Assembly: GCA_015039465.1 (NCBI GenBank)
Contig: MU130357.1
Span: 521,847 to 553,812, forward strand
DNA from: Phlegmacium glaucopus
Taxonomy: Eukaryota; Basidiomycota; Agaricomycetes; Agaricales; Cortinariaceae
Length of the DNA stretch: 31,966 nucleotides
Reading direction: 5' to 3'
Shown in pieces: positions 8,757 to 18,625 of this stretch. Numbering within the stretch: the first letter of the stretch is position 1; every line of letters starts with the position of its first letter. The position numbers and the translations under genes were made by a program. The notes beneath the pieces are model-generated. The model saw nothing but the letters and a program-made list of their open reading frames with translations. It had not been told where the DNA came from and did no database searches.

Positions 8757-8988
8757 CTCTACACCCATCGTTCCTAGTGTCTCAATGGGCAGCCCCACCC
8801 CCTACCTTTCCCCCGAGTTGTTAACACCGATGCAGGTTGACGCACTTTGTCAGGGATCAAACACTCCCCTCCTTGGTCTGGCCTCGCTTCATCCTCACAG
8901 CATCGTCCCCTCTGAGTATGCGTACATCCCACCACGTCACAGCACTAATACTGCCCAGCGCTCCAGATCTGGACCCCCTGGAGGTTGA
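8745..8988 (+). pseudogene. Frame-shifted C-terminal extension of the KH protein
   Basis: From about 8745 the +1 frame stays open to 8988. It encodes Pro/Ser-rich sequence (STPIVPSVSMGSPTPYLSPE, then HSIVPSEYAYIPPRH) similar in composition to the tail of the KH protein. The KH frame stops at TAG (8754-8756) a few codons into the overlap. A single-base indel, or a programmed +1 shift, would add about 80 residues. Which of these applies cannot be told from one copy. Confidence 0.5.
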
Positions 8989-9040
8989 GGAAGACGGTAA
9001 ATGTTTTTGGAATCAATCATTCGTTGTGGACAACAAATCT

Positions 9041-9054
9041 TAATAGGGGGGTGA
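9041..9054 (+). promoter_or_regulatory. Polypurine tract of the KH element
   Basis: TAATAGGGGGGTGA abuts the TGTTAGGG start of the 3' LTR at 9055. This is the expected position and composition for the plus-strand primer of an LTR retrotransposon. Confidence 0.8.
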
Positions 9055-9383
9055 TGTTAGGGGACACTCATTGTGTCTGCCCCTAGTTATGCTTAGCTAC
9101 TCATACTTTCACTTTCACTCTATGATTGTATCACTCGCCGCATTCCCCATCCTACCTTTTACGGACTCCCTCTTATTGTTGTAGTAGTTGACACTTCACC
9201 GATGACATTGTGAGATGTCAGTTTCTATTCTTGTACTTATCACATGCACCCTACCTTCTATTACGCCCTAGCCATATATAGTTGTATTGGCTCACACACT
9301 TGTAGTATATAGGTGTAAAGTGGTTATCGAAGATAACCACCTTAGAATTCAACTTGGTTCCCGGGTCTTTACATTCCCTAACA
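9055..9383 (+). repeat. 3' LTR of the KH element
   Basis: This 329-bp copy is colinear with 7403-7731 and ends CCCTAACA, followed by the duplicated target GTACC. It repeats the TATA-like, hairpin and complementary segments of the 5' LTR. Confidence 0.93.
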
Positions 9384-9388
9384 GTACC

Positions 9389-10225
9389 GGTTGGTTGAGA
9401 AGTGGTTGCTGCTGGACTTTTGTAAGCTGACTGGAAGGCCTTGTTAGTGGCTCAGTTTTTGTCTATTGTCCGTGCCATTCTGTACCATCCTGTCAGATCT
9501 GTATTGGATGGTCTTCCGGAAGCCATTGTAGCAATGGAGTTCTGAATCTGGGCATTTAGGCCTCTTCGGAATTTTACTACAATAGTTTTCAGATCAGTGT
9601 ATCCAGAATCCGTGATTAGGTCTTGGAATTCATCTACATATTCTTCCAAGGACCGGGTTTTCTGGAAATATCCAGTTGATTCTAGTCGGTTGATGGCAAC
9701 CAAGTCCGCATTTGCGGGACAGAACTCTTTTTTGAAGTCATCTCAGAAATCAGACCAATCCAGGAACCGGGTTGACTGAGGGTTGTCCATTTCCCATTGG
9801 AAAACCCTAGCTGCCCACTTTGATGCTCTTCCGGATTTCATGTAGGACATGGCCCAGATAATTTTTGTTTGCTCATCCAAGAATTTGTTGGAACAGAGCC
9901 GGATGTACATTTGGCAGGAGTGAAGGAATGCTGTTCCTTTGGATGGTTCTCCATCAAACTCCGTTGGGAATGCCGGCCTTGCAGAGCGTGTCCAGGGTAT
10001 GTTTTCGGTTTGTGGGGGAACCTCTTGTTGTGGTACAGGTGATTGTACATTTGGAACAAGTCGGTGGATTGTCTCCATGATTCGGTCAAATCTGTTTTGG
10101 TATTTGATGTCCCGAGCTCGCAATAGGACGACTTCTCTTTCCAGCTGGGTGGTGCATTGATCGTCCATGGCTGATAGGAAGGAGCTGCTCAGAGATGCGT
10201 GCTGTGAAGACAAGGAGGGAGCCAC
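9389..10225 (-). pseudogene. gag: Chromovirus gag, capsid part
   Basis: A start at 10225 gives MAPSLSSQHAS, a coiled-coil segment (LEREVVLLRARD) and the typical capsid region (FDGEPSKGTAFLHSCQMYI, then WAMSYMKSGRASKWA and FQWEMDN). Two TGA codons interrupt the frame where arginine is expected: WSDF*DDFKKEF near 9743 and IDKN*ATNKAF near 9452. The frame then runs into the GTACC target of the KH element at 9388 and resumes at 7402. The product would assemble the cytoplasmic particle. Confidence 0.9.
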
Positions 10226-10322
10226 GGTCTGGGAGTGTACAGAGTCTGATTGGCCCGAATTGGGGGCTGTAAATTGGACTATTGTTCCACTGTGCGGACT
10301 GGACTCAGTCCATTAAAGGATG

Positions 10323-10334
10323 ATCCTTTCCTAA
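10323..10334 (-). promoter_or_regulatory. Candidate self-primer binding site of the chromovirus
   Basis: On the minus strand the bases right after the 5' LTR are TT then AGGAAAGGAT. Ten bases are exactly complementary to ATCCTTTCCT inside the LTR (10451-10442 read on the minus strand). As in the KH element the match starts two bases after the LTR and is not a TGG-type tRNA site. Self-priming is established for Tf1/sushi-type chromoviruses. Confidence 0.55.
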
Positions 10335-10747
10335 TGTTAGGGCCACTGCGAGGCTGACTTAGTCAAGCTAGCAGGGGATCCAAAGTTAATAATATTTCAA
10401 AGGGATATCTACAAGTGACTCACCTAGCAGGGGACCCAAAGAGGAAAGGATGGGGATCCCTGCTAGGCTGTGGGGTGTTTAAGTACTAATATGGACATAA
10501 CGGAGATATAGAATAAATAAAGGAATGATACAATAATAATTAATTAATTAATTAAGAAGTGGTGTGATGTGAAAAATGAAAATGAAAGACGGAGCGAACC
10601 GGAGGATTGGAGTCGGATCGGACTTATGGAGTCTTGGAGTAAACTGGTGACGGAAGCAGAGTTGGATGGAAGGTCGGAGGTCATCAGAAAGGCAGGGTGT
10701 ATGATTCTAAGGTTGAGGTTTGGGTTGAAGTTGGGTGTCCCCTAACA
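10335..10747 (-). repeat. 5' LTR of the chromovirus, 413 bp
   Basis: On the plus strand it runs TGTTAGGGCC to GTCCCCTAACA. Internal landmarks are paired CTAGCAGGGGA motifs and an AATTAATTAATTAA tract. The same-length copies at 1292-1704 (mirrored), 198-1 joined to 2676-2890, and 11491-11903 define its limits. CTTCT follows at 10748-10752. Confidence 0.95.
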
Positions 10748-11490
10748 CTTCTGTGATCTATGCACTAACTATCTTGTGATGATAATAGCCTTGATCTGAT
10801 CCTGTCTTGAATTGGAATGCGGTGTAGTTATTCTGTACTTTAGACAGTGTACATGTTGTCTTATTTTTGCAGAGGATGACCTTGAAATGATATTTTCTTT
10901 TAAATTGTACCATTGTTGTATTGATATATAAAGAAGATTTTTTTTTTATGCAAAAATGATTTAAATTGATTAGCTGAGTGTACTGATAGTAAGATGATAT
11001 AGGGTATTAAAGAATTTGGTGATACCTCTTGATGGTGAATTATGTTAGTCTCCTATCAATGTTCCATCATGATGTAGTCATTTTTTATCTTATCTTAGTT
11101 CAAGATGCTGACAATCCACATATTGTATGGTATTGTAATATACAGTATTATTTTACATAATTTATCAATATTTAAATGTCAACTTTTTTTGCACAGTCAA
11201 ACTCGAGTGACAGTCCTAAAGTCTCGGCTTTTCTCCAATACTAACTATTCATACCACAATCTCCTTAAAGTAGTACAAAATATGGTTCCTCAGCCAGTCA
11301 TGTTATTTTTATGATAATGAATGGAATCATATTTTAAAATCACAATTGTTTTTTATTGCACTTTTTTTGGCAATATATACAAAGTAAAATAATATTTTAT
11401 GCATGCGTTTTTCGGAATGCAGACACATCAGAGTTAAAACCATGCTTTTTTTCTGTATTTTTGAAGGAGGGCAATCAGAATAAGACAAGT
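10748..11490. other. AT-rich interval without a recognised gene
   Basis: This stretch flanks the chromovirus and so was once continuous with the Helitron-associated DNA at 1705-2644. It has T tracts (near 10930) and no frame with recognisable motifs on either strand. Confidence 0.6.
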
Positions 11491-11903
11491 TGTTAGGGGA
11501 CACCCAACTTTAACCCAAACCTCAACTTTAGAATCATACACCCCGCCTTTCCGACGACCTCCGACCTTCTGTCCAACTCCACTTCCATCACCGGTTTACC
11601 CCGGAACCCCGTAGTTCTGCTCCGACTCCGATCCTCCGATTCACTCCATCTTTTATTTCTATTTTTCATATCACACCACTTCTTATTTAATTAATTAATT
11701 ATTATCATATCATTCCTTTATTTATTCTATATCTCCGTTATGTCCATATTAGTACTTAAACACCCCCAGCCTAGCAGGGATCCCCATCCTTTCCTCTTTG
11801 GATCCCCTGCTAGGTAAGTCACTTGTAGATATCTTTTCTGAAATATTATTAACTTTGGATCCCCTGCTAGCTTGACTAAGTCAGCATCGCAGTTGCCCTA
11901 ACA
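11491..11903 (+). mobile_element. Solo chromovirus LTR, 413 bp
   Basis: TGTTAGGGGACACCC...GCCCTAACA is the reverse complement of the LTR at 10335-10747. It is bounded by a perfect 5-bp duplication, CAAGT (11486-11490 and 11904-11908). No internal sequence remains. It lies just downstream of the JmjC-like gene on the minus strand. Confidence 0.95.
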
Positions 11904-11977
11904 CAAGTTGGAACTATTATCTTCATTGTGTTCCGGTGCTGTATGAAAAAAATAAAATAGTAATGATCAATGTCAAA

Positions 11978-14900
11978 TTATGAAATGGATTCGAGATTGG
12001 AACATATACTAAATTGATCCAAATCAAAATGGCAATCAAGACCTGAAAAAAAATGTTGATCTGCAAGGTTTTTGCCTTCCTCCAATAAATCAACGATTGT
12101 GGAATTTTCCACGTTAGAAATTTCAAGTTCACTAATGGTGAACTCTGTGATGTCAAAATCAAAATCATCAAGTTTGGAGGGGTCTGTTTTGCTATGACTG
12201 ACTGTTTTCAGTGTAATAGACTGCCTTTTGCTTACCAGCTAGTTCCTCTTCATACACAACCTTCATCCCATCGTAATCAAATAGAGCATCTTGGACTTGA
12301 CATTTTACTTGATCAGGAGTACCAACACCTGCATGCCCACATTGCACGGCAGTACATTTGTAACGAATAATCTGATGTCCAATATGAACAATGAAAGGAA
12401 CAAAGATAGTCCTATATGGGTCAATGTTGTCCAATTCAACACTGGAGAAAGTGTGGTTTTCGAAGAGCCAGTTAATAAGGTTCCATGCAAGGCCTCGGGT
12501 ATAACACATGTGAAAATGTTCAATTACTGGGATAGCATTAAGATTGAAATGATCTTGGCAATGTTGAAGAGTGTTGGTGTCTTGACCATCAGAACCAGAA
12601 GGAAGTGTATATGTTCTTTCATCAAGAACATTTAAGAATATGGCTATTGCGAATAATGTGAAGAGGTCTTGAACGCCATCTAATGTTGACAGTGCTGGTA
12701 AATGAGCTCTGTCGCTAGAATTGTTAAGGATGAACACATTGTGGAAATAATGCACCAGACAATGGGCAAACATTATGAAAGGAGGTTTTTCTCCTTCTGT
12801 GAGAAGAGAAGGAAGAATGAATGTATGAATGGCACCGATGAGACTGTCTTGTAGGGTGTGTGTAGAAAGGTAAAAACCTCCTGTAATAACAGTATTTTCC
12901 ATTGTGACAATGACATAAGGAGTATTCGGTCTCAGGATTCTATGATAAGGGTTTTTTTAATTAATTCTATTCTGAATATATAAGGGTACTTACAGGTGAT
13001 TTCCTGGTTCAAGATAAATCACTTCAAGTCCATTTTCAATGCAGAAAACAGGGTCCATTTGATCAAATTCCTGAAGATAATGGTTCCATCAGGTGAAGAA
13101 GTCGACATGTCCATCCTTGTCCATGAGATTGGGCATGGCTATGATTAGCCATTGTCTTCCAGATCGAATATTGAAAAATGCTCCAAAGCCAGCTGGTACA
13201 ACACACCAGAACTGAATGGCATTGGTAGTTGATAGCTCAGTCCATCAAAGTAGTGATTGTTTCGTTGTTTCATCTTGAACACAATATGGTTCAGACAATG
13301 TATCCTGCCAGGCAACATGATCAGATGAGAAAGGAGATGATTCAATGCCAGAAAAGGACCTCATGCGAACAATAGAAAGAATATTTGAGCTTTCGGTTTC
13401 CAGATTGTTGACAAATTGTTTTAAAGTTCTTTTCTTTATTCTTGGTATGTCTGAAGTGGATTGATCTTGAAAATCAATGAGTAAAAAAAAAAAGTATTTA
13501 AAATATGATATTATCATACCTTCCATGTTCACAACTTCTTTCAGACCGTTCAGAGTTGCCAATCCACGATGATCGCATGGAATATTAGGAAGGTTATAAT
13601 TCTCAATGATGATGTGATGGGAATGAAGTAATTTTTGAAAGTCATGCGGTGTCATTTCTTGCACAATTTCATGTGTCAATGTCATTATAGCAGATGATTC
13701 AGGATTTTCAATGTTAGCTGGATAACTGCTGCTTATAGCAAGAGAGAATTTGTCAATGGCAGCAATTGTGCATTCTGACTACAGGTTAGTAGAAATGGGA
13801 TAGTCAGAATAAACTTTTAAATGGAATCTAAAAATTTTGTATGAATGAAGATATTATTTGTTCTTGAAGTTCACCATTTATATTGAAGGTAGAAATTTTA
13901 GTTGAAAATGTGGGAGCAGACGTCATCTAGCATAATTCAATAAATTGAACAAATATATTATTTTTATTTTGCTGGATCAGTTACCTGTTCTGCTAGAGGA
14001 TATATCTCTGAAGGCGTATTTTTTGGTGCCTTAGATCGTGTTAGATCAATTATTAGCTATTAGCTGAGATGAGAATGTTACCAATAAGTCTTCAAGATTG
14101 ATATTTTCAAATTTTACATATGTGTTTCCGATGATAAGTGGAAGATGCTTCGGTGCAGTCAAAATTGTTTGCTGATGAGAAAGGAAAGAACATTGTGATG
14201 TCCATGAGATGGAGACAGATCATGTCTTGTTCTTTCTTTTTTTACTTGCATTTGCTTTATGAGCAGGAAGAGCTGAAGAATTTGTAGGTTTGTGTCTTGT
14301 GCGTCTTGGTATTGTAATGTCAGGAATGGATTTATCATTGCCATTGCTTGAATCATGTTCCCTATCTGTAAGGTCATCTTTGTTGGTGGCTGGAGCAATG
14401 ATTGTACTATCTGGAAGCAGGCGTTGTATAGAATCCTCGTTAGTGTTATCTGCAAATATCAATATTTATGATGTACTATATAAGATATTGTGATTACATA
14501 CCATTTTGATCTCCTGGTGAATTTTGCCACGGTAAAGATACAGGTTGCTTGAGCTTGATCTTATTAGGTGCGAGTATTGAAGCAAGTGGCCAGTCAGTAG
14601 GCATGGATCCGTCTTCAATATTGAGGAAAGATAAATGAACAGTTGTGTTTCCCTTATCGTCTGGTGTTTCTATATAAAAGATGTTAGATACCTCTGAAGA
14701 AATAGAATTTGTTCATACCAAGCATGAACCAAGATTGTATTTCTGGTTCTACGTCATTGAATGTATTTGGGATGAATCCAACAATGTTTGATGCAGCATC
14801 ATAAATTGTTTGGTATCCCAGTGCAACATTGATCAGCTCCTCCCAGATTTTTTTCTCAAAGTGAGAAATAACATGTGGATGTTCGTTACCAAGCACTTTA

Positions 14901-16990
14901 GAATACTGTATAATGGCAATAATGTTATTTGCATCTTAATGTTTAATAGATGAACACATACAAGAGAGAGTTTGTATCGTTGGACATAGAAGCTAGAAAG
15001 GTGAATCTGTGCTTCTTGGAGAAGGAATATGGGACTAATAAGAAGGGTGACTTGAAGTGGGAGATTGTTAAGTTTAAAACAAAGGAGTCACGTCGGAGTA
15101 ACACCAGATTGGACAGAACAGAACCGGAACAAGTAACGGAAAGGACTTTGGCCTCAGCATATGTGCTGTGCCACCCAGCTCCTACAATGTCCTGATTTCG
15201 GAACCAGAAGAGAACAGAAAGACAGAAGACCTCAGTGACTTAGAGGATGAACAAGAGGAGGAAACTAAGATGATATTCGAACTGAGGAAAAACATACAAG
15301 TTTGAGTACTTAAATATAAAAGGAATTGCAACCAAAATATAGAATATAAATATGAGTGCTGCATTCTGCTCCTGGAAAAGGTCCTGCATTCTTGGGTGAA
15401 TAATCCATGGCTGGTGTGCTGACTGATAGTGGGAAAGTGATGACAAAGAAATAGTTGTTATGGTGAAGGTGTGGTAATGGGTTTGGGATATTGTTGGAAG
15501 AGTTGGAATGATACGGAGAAGTCTTGGAGTTGGACGTAGAAGGAGTAGAGTTGGAAATAAGGAAAGTACTGGAATGGAGTACAGACTACTGGAAACAACT
15601 CCAACGGAGTCGGACTGGAGTAATGTATGACAGAATGTAACAGAGATGGAGATTATTGATTTTTTGATTATAACTGGTCTTTTTCATCATTGTTGGAGAC
15701 AAACATTGTTCTATTGATATAATTGTTTTTGAAGTGAGGACAAAATAAAAATTAATCAAGTATGACTGACAGTGTAGTAATATCTTTGAACACTTCCAAC
15801 ATTCCAGGTAAATCAGGAATACTCTGCAGAATAGTAAATTGAATGGTCGCAATAATTATAGAGTATTAATTTTGATAGTACATACAATAATATCAGGATT
15901 ATGATCCAACATAAACACAATGTGTGTGGCAGCAAGTTGCATATTAAAAAGACTTTTGTCCACAGCTATATTTGAATGCAATTGGAACAAAGCATGTAAT
16001 TGTTTTATGGGAAGATCCATGGAAGCAACATTAACACTTGTTTTTGCCTTATGTGTGGTGAAGTTATGACAAAATTTTCTCAATATTGAGGTCCAATTGC
16101 CCAGTGTACACAGAACTTTCTGTTTCTCATAAGGACAATTCAGAATAAAATCAGCAGATTACTTACCTCATGTTTTGTAAAATCAACTTTCATTTTCTTG
16201 TGCAAAGGAGGAAGGAGTAACATGTTTTCTGTCACTTCCAGACTGGATATGACATCTAAAAGCCGATAGGCGCTCAATAAGCTGCAAAATTCATTTCCTT
16301 TCTCTTTTGTTTTTAACAATGATGCTTCTCACTTTGAAATTGCAGTAGGGGATAATGCCGACATTGAATCAATGTTCACCACTCATAATAGTGCTTTCAA
16401 CAACAAATTGTGAATGCTTTGTGATTTTAGAAAGGTGTCATAACAATCAACTGAGCCTGCCAAACCCTAATATTGAAAGATGGGTATGAATTATCAACTT
16501 GTAACCAATAAAATTTCAATAATGTACAAGTGCATAGTGTGCATTTCCAAATTTATCATAAATTGATGTTGGTACCATTGGCAACATGGAAACAAAGTAA
16601 GAAGCAAAGATTGAACTCTGAGTGAAAGGTCAATTACTTGATGTTGATCTTCAGAGTTTTTGTTGGTTGTGAGTGCAGGGCAATCTAGTTCCATAGTAAT
16701 ATCTACATTGGTATTCAGTAGCTCTTGAGGGTTAATACAGAATTGGCTAGTATTAATGTCAAAGGGGGGAGATGATGTTGGATGATTATTGTGGAGGACC
16801 AGAGAATGAGGGGGCTGAGGACATTGGGCCTGGTTTTGAGAACTAGTATCAGTTGATGAGGAGATTAAGTTTATGTTCAATGGACTAGACACTGTGATTA
16901 TAATGATGAAAATATTTCAATGTAAAAATTTGAGTGGACCTACTTTATTGACTGATCTGAAGCAGAGCAAGTTGATCTTTTCAATTTTCT
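11978..16990 (-). pseudogene. JmjC-like (cupin-fold) multi-exon gene, decayed
   Basis: Many short exons can be chained on the minus strand, for example 13778-13520, 13465-12994 and 12939 to about 12237, with GT-AG introns of about 54 nt. The core reads AIQFWCVVPAGFGAFFNIRS, GRQWLIIAMP, NGLEVIYLEPGNH, then ILRPNTPYVIVTM and GGFYLSTHTLQDSLIGAIHT. This matches the JmjC-like proteins abundant in agaricomycetes. The Fe(II)-binding HxD is absent (FNI), and the usual TPH histidine is tyrosine, so demethylase activity is unlikely even for the intact ancestor. A basic patch (KKRKNK) lies near 14225. N-terminal exons reach about 16990. TGA stops replace arginine at 13091-13089, 13247-13245, 14222-14220 and elsewhere. 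A solo LTR splits it at 15066-15642. The last exon ends at 11978 with an acidic tail. Confidence 0.65.
15066..15642 (+). mobile_element. Solo LTR, TGTTAAG family, CpG-depleted copy
   Basis: TGTTAAGTTTAAAAC...GAATGTAACA is 577 bp, with a perfect 5-bp duplication GAGAT (15061-15065 and 15643-15647). It is homologous end to end with 28507-29100. Most CpG sites kept in that copy are TpG or CpA here. It lies inside the JmjC-like pseudogene. Confidence 0.9.
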
Positions 16991-18148
16991 GTTGTGTTAA
17001 GGGTAGGCTTAACCCTTAATCTCAACATCCATCAACACAAAGAAGTACATGGATATAGTATGGTTATAAGCACTAAACTTTCTCAATACTCGATAACCTT
17101 TAAGCTTTTCTTCATTTACATAAAAATATGATTCACATCAATCACCTATGGGTCCAACTATGGTAAATATCAGCACACTATCAGATAAGATAATGAGGCC
17201 CAATAACCTTGAAACATTACATTATTTTGCCTAAATTATGAATTGAATTGATCAGTGGTATATCTCAATGGATTTAGAACAAATTGATAGTGATTTGTGT
17301 ATCTATAACTTTCCATCCGGTGATATATTTTTGTCTAACTATACTTTGCCTTTTTTAGATTGTTGGATTGGACCATGAGATCATAGAGAACTAACAAGTA
17401 CATTTTTTTGGTCTTTTTCACATATTTACTACTGGCTCTTGAGTTCTTCTCATAGTCAGTCTGATTCAGACATTATTCAATCTTCAGTAGGAATGGACAA
17501 ACATATATAAACATATGATTGCCAGTGATTGATTGTTGATGGGTATTTATACATAAGAGTCAAGCTGTATTTATACTTTTTAACATTTCAAGAGACTGAT
17601 ACAACTATTTGTCGATAGATATCACCAAAACATCATTTCAATTTTTTACTATCATAGAAGTGATCCTTGGCAAAAATTTGACCAACACAAATTCTCTGAA
17701 CTGGATAAAAATAAAAATCTGTACCGCATGTTCTATAGAACAAATGAGCTTGTTTTATCAACCATCAGAATAGCCAAACTGCCAAACTATTCAACAATAA
17801 GGATAAAAACAGATCACAAAACACTCGAAGTCTTGTAGATTCAATTTGATATCATTCTTTTATGTGCTTCAAACCATTCTCAATCAGGTAGTTCTTTCAA
17901 TCATAGATTTTGATCAAGATGGAATTAACAAACAATTGCAATGACAAAACCAGCAATAACTCTTTTGGAAAGGTTGAAGCCGCTAACAGGAGGTTGAAGA
18001 TGTTAACAGGCCTTCAAATCATTGATGTGTAATTGAAACACAGTCATTATGTAACACTGTTTCATAAAAAACAGGACAAGACATAATGTTATTTTTATTT
18101 TTTCCTATCATGTATATAGTTCCGTGGCAGAAAATTAGGAAAATTTTC
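16991..18148. other. AT-rich spacer without a recognised gene
   Basis: No ORF of note and no motif was recognised. One inverted repeat stands out near 16995-17020 (TTAAGGGT then ACCCTTAA with a short loop). It lies between the divergently oriented JmjC-like gene and the zinc-finger gene. Confidence 0.55.
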
Positions 18149-18625
18149 TAGCAGCTAGACCTTTTCGGAAAGGGCTAGCACAACAGAAATCTCGCAAGAA
18201 TTTTGTTGTTTGCCAGAAAATTGAAAACTGACAATGGCAAAAAGTAGATAAGACAAATCAGAAAAATTTACTAGCAACTAGAGCTCTTTGCAAGGGGGCC
18301 CTAGCACAACATAAATCTCCCGAGAATTATTGTTGTTTGCTAGAAAACCTAAAACGGACGACAGCAAGAAGTGGATAGGAGAAATCATCAACTTTAGTTT
18401 ATTAGCAGCTAGAGCCCTTCGCAAGGGGGCCCTAGCACAACAGAAATCTTGCAAGAACTTTTGTTGTTTGCCAGAAAACTGAAACGGACGACGACAAGAA
18501 GTGGATACATCAACTTCAGTTTATTAGCAGCTAAAGCCCTTTGCAAGGGGGCCCTAGCACAACAGAAATCTCGCAAGAATGTTTGTTGTTTGCCAGAAAA
18601 CCAAAAGCTGACGACAATAAGAAGA
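18149..18625 (+). repeat. Four tandem copies of a hairpin-forming repeat, period 122-131 bp
   Basis: Units start near 18149, 18272, 18403 and 18525 with TAGCAGCTAGAGCCC or a variant. Each unit holds one inverted repeat (GCTAGAGCCC ... GGGCCCTAGC). A second follows (CACAACAGAAATCT, AAGAA, TTTTGTTGTTTGCC). Then comes a less structured stretch including GGACGACGACAAGAAGTGG. In unit 1 the first stem has different bases (CTAGACCTTT/AAAGGGCTAG) but still pairs, which hints that structure is kept. No coding is apparent. The array lies about 150 bp upstream of the zinc-finger gene. Confidence 0.75.

Larger units (their letters stand above)
7403..9383 (+). mobile_element. Non-autonomous LTR retrotransposon encoding a KH-domain protein
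   Basis: Two 329-bp direct LTRs (7403-7731 and 9055-9383) with TGTTAGGG/CCCTAACA ends flank 1323 bp of internal DNA. A perfect 5-bp target duplication, GTACC, is at 7398-7402 and 9384-9388. A polypurine run lies at 9041-9054 directly before the 3' LTR. A candidate primer site starts two bases after the 5' LTR. The only clear gene is a KH-domain protein. No protease, RT or integrase is visible, so it must be mobilised in trans. The two LTRs differ at roughly 17 sites, mostly CpG transitions, so it is younger than its chromovirus host but not brand new. It lies antisense to the gag it disrupts. Confidence 0.93.
1292..10747 (-). mobile_element. Ty3/gypsy chromovirus, full-length but dead, with nested insertions
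   Basis: The order on the minus strand is 5' LTR (10747-10335), primer site, gag, protease, RT, RNase H, integrase and chromodomain, polypurine tract, 3' LTR (1292-1704, mirrored). All LTRs are 413 bp with TGTTAGGG/CCCTAACA ends. The RT keeps YLDD. Integrase carries a zinc pair and a chromodomain, which places it among chromoviruses. The LTR segment AGGAAAGGAT (10442-10451) is complementary to the primer site (10323-10332), as expected for self-priming Tf1/sushi-type elements. Decay is extensive, with many CGA to TGA stops, a one-base deletion in RT and Asn for Asp in integrase. Nested in it are the element at 7403-9383, a solo LTR at 3717-4607, and a MITE that itself carries a solo LTR. Confidence 0.9.

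Noticed and set aside
14950..15195. Plus-strand ORF of 81 codons with charged, protein-like composition
   Set aside because: Its second half is the solo LTR starting at 15066, and its first half is antisense to the JmjC-like gene. No family was recognised.
18149..18625. CRISPR-like array
   Set aside because: The whole unit is repeated with no unique spacers, and the genome is fungal.
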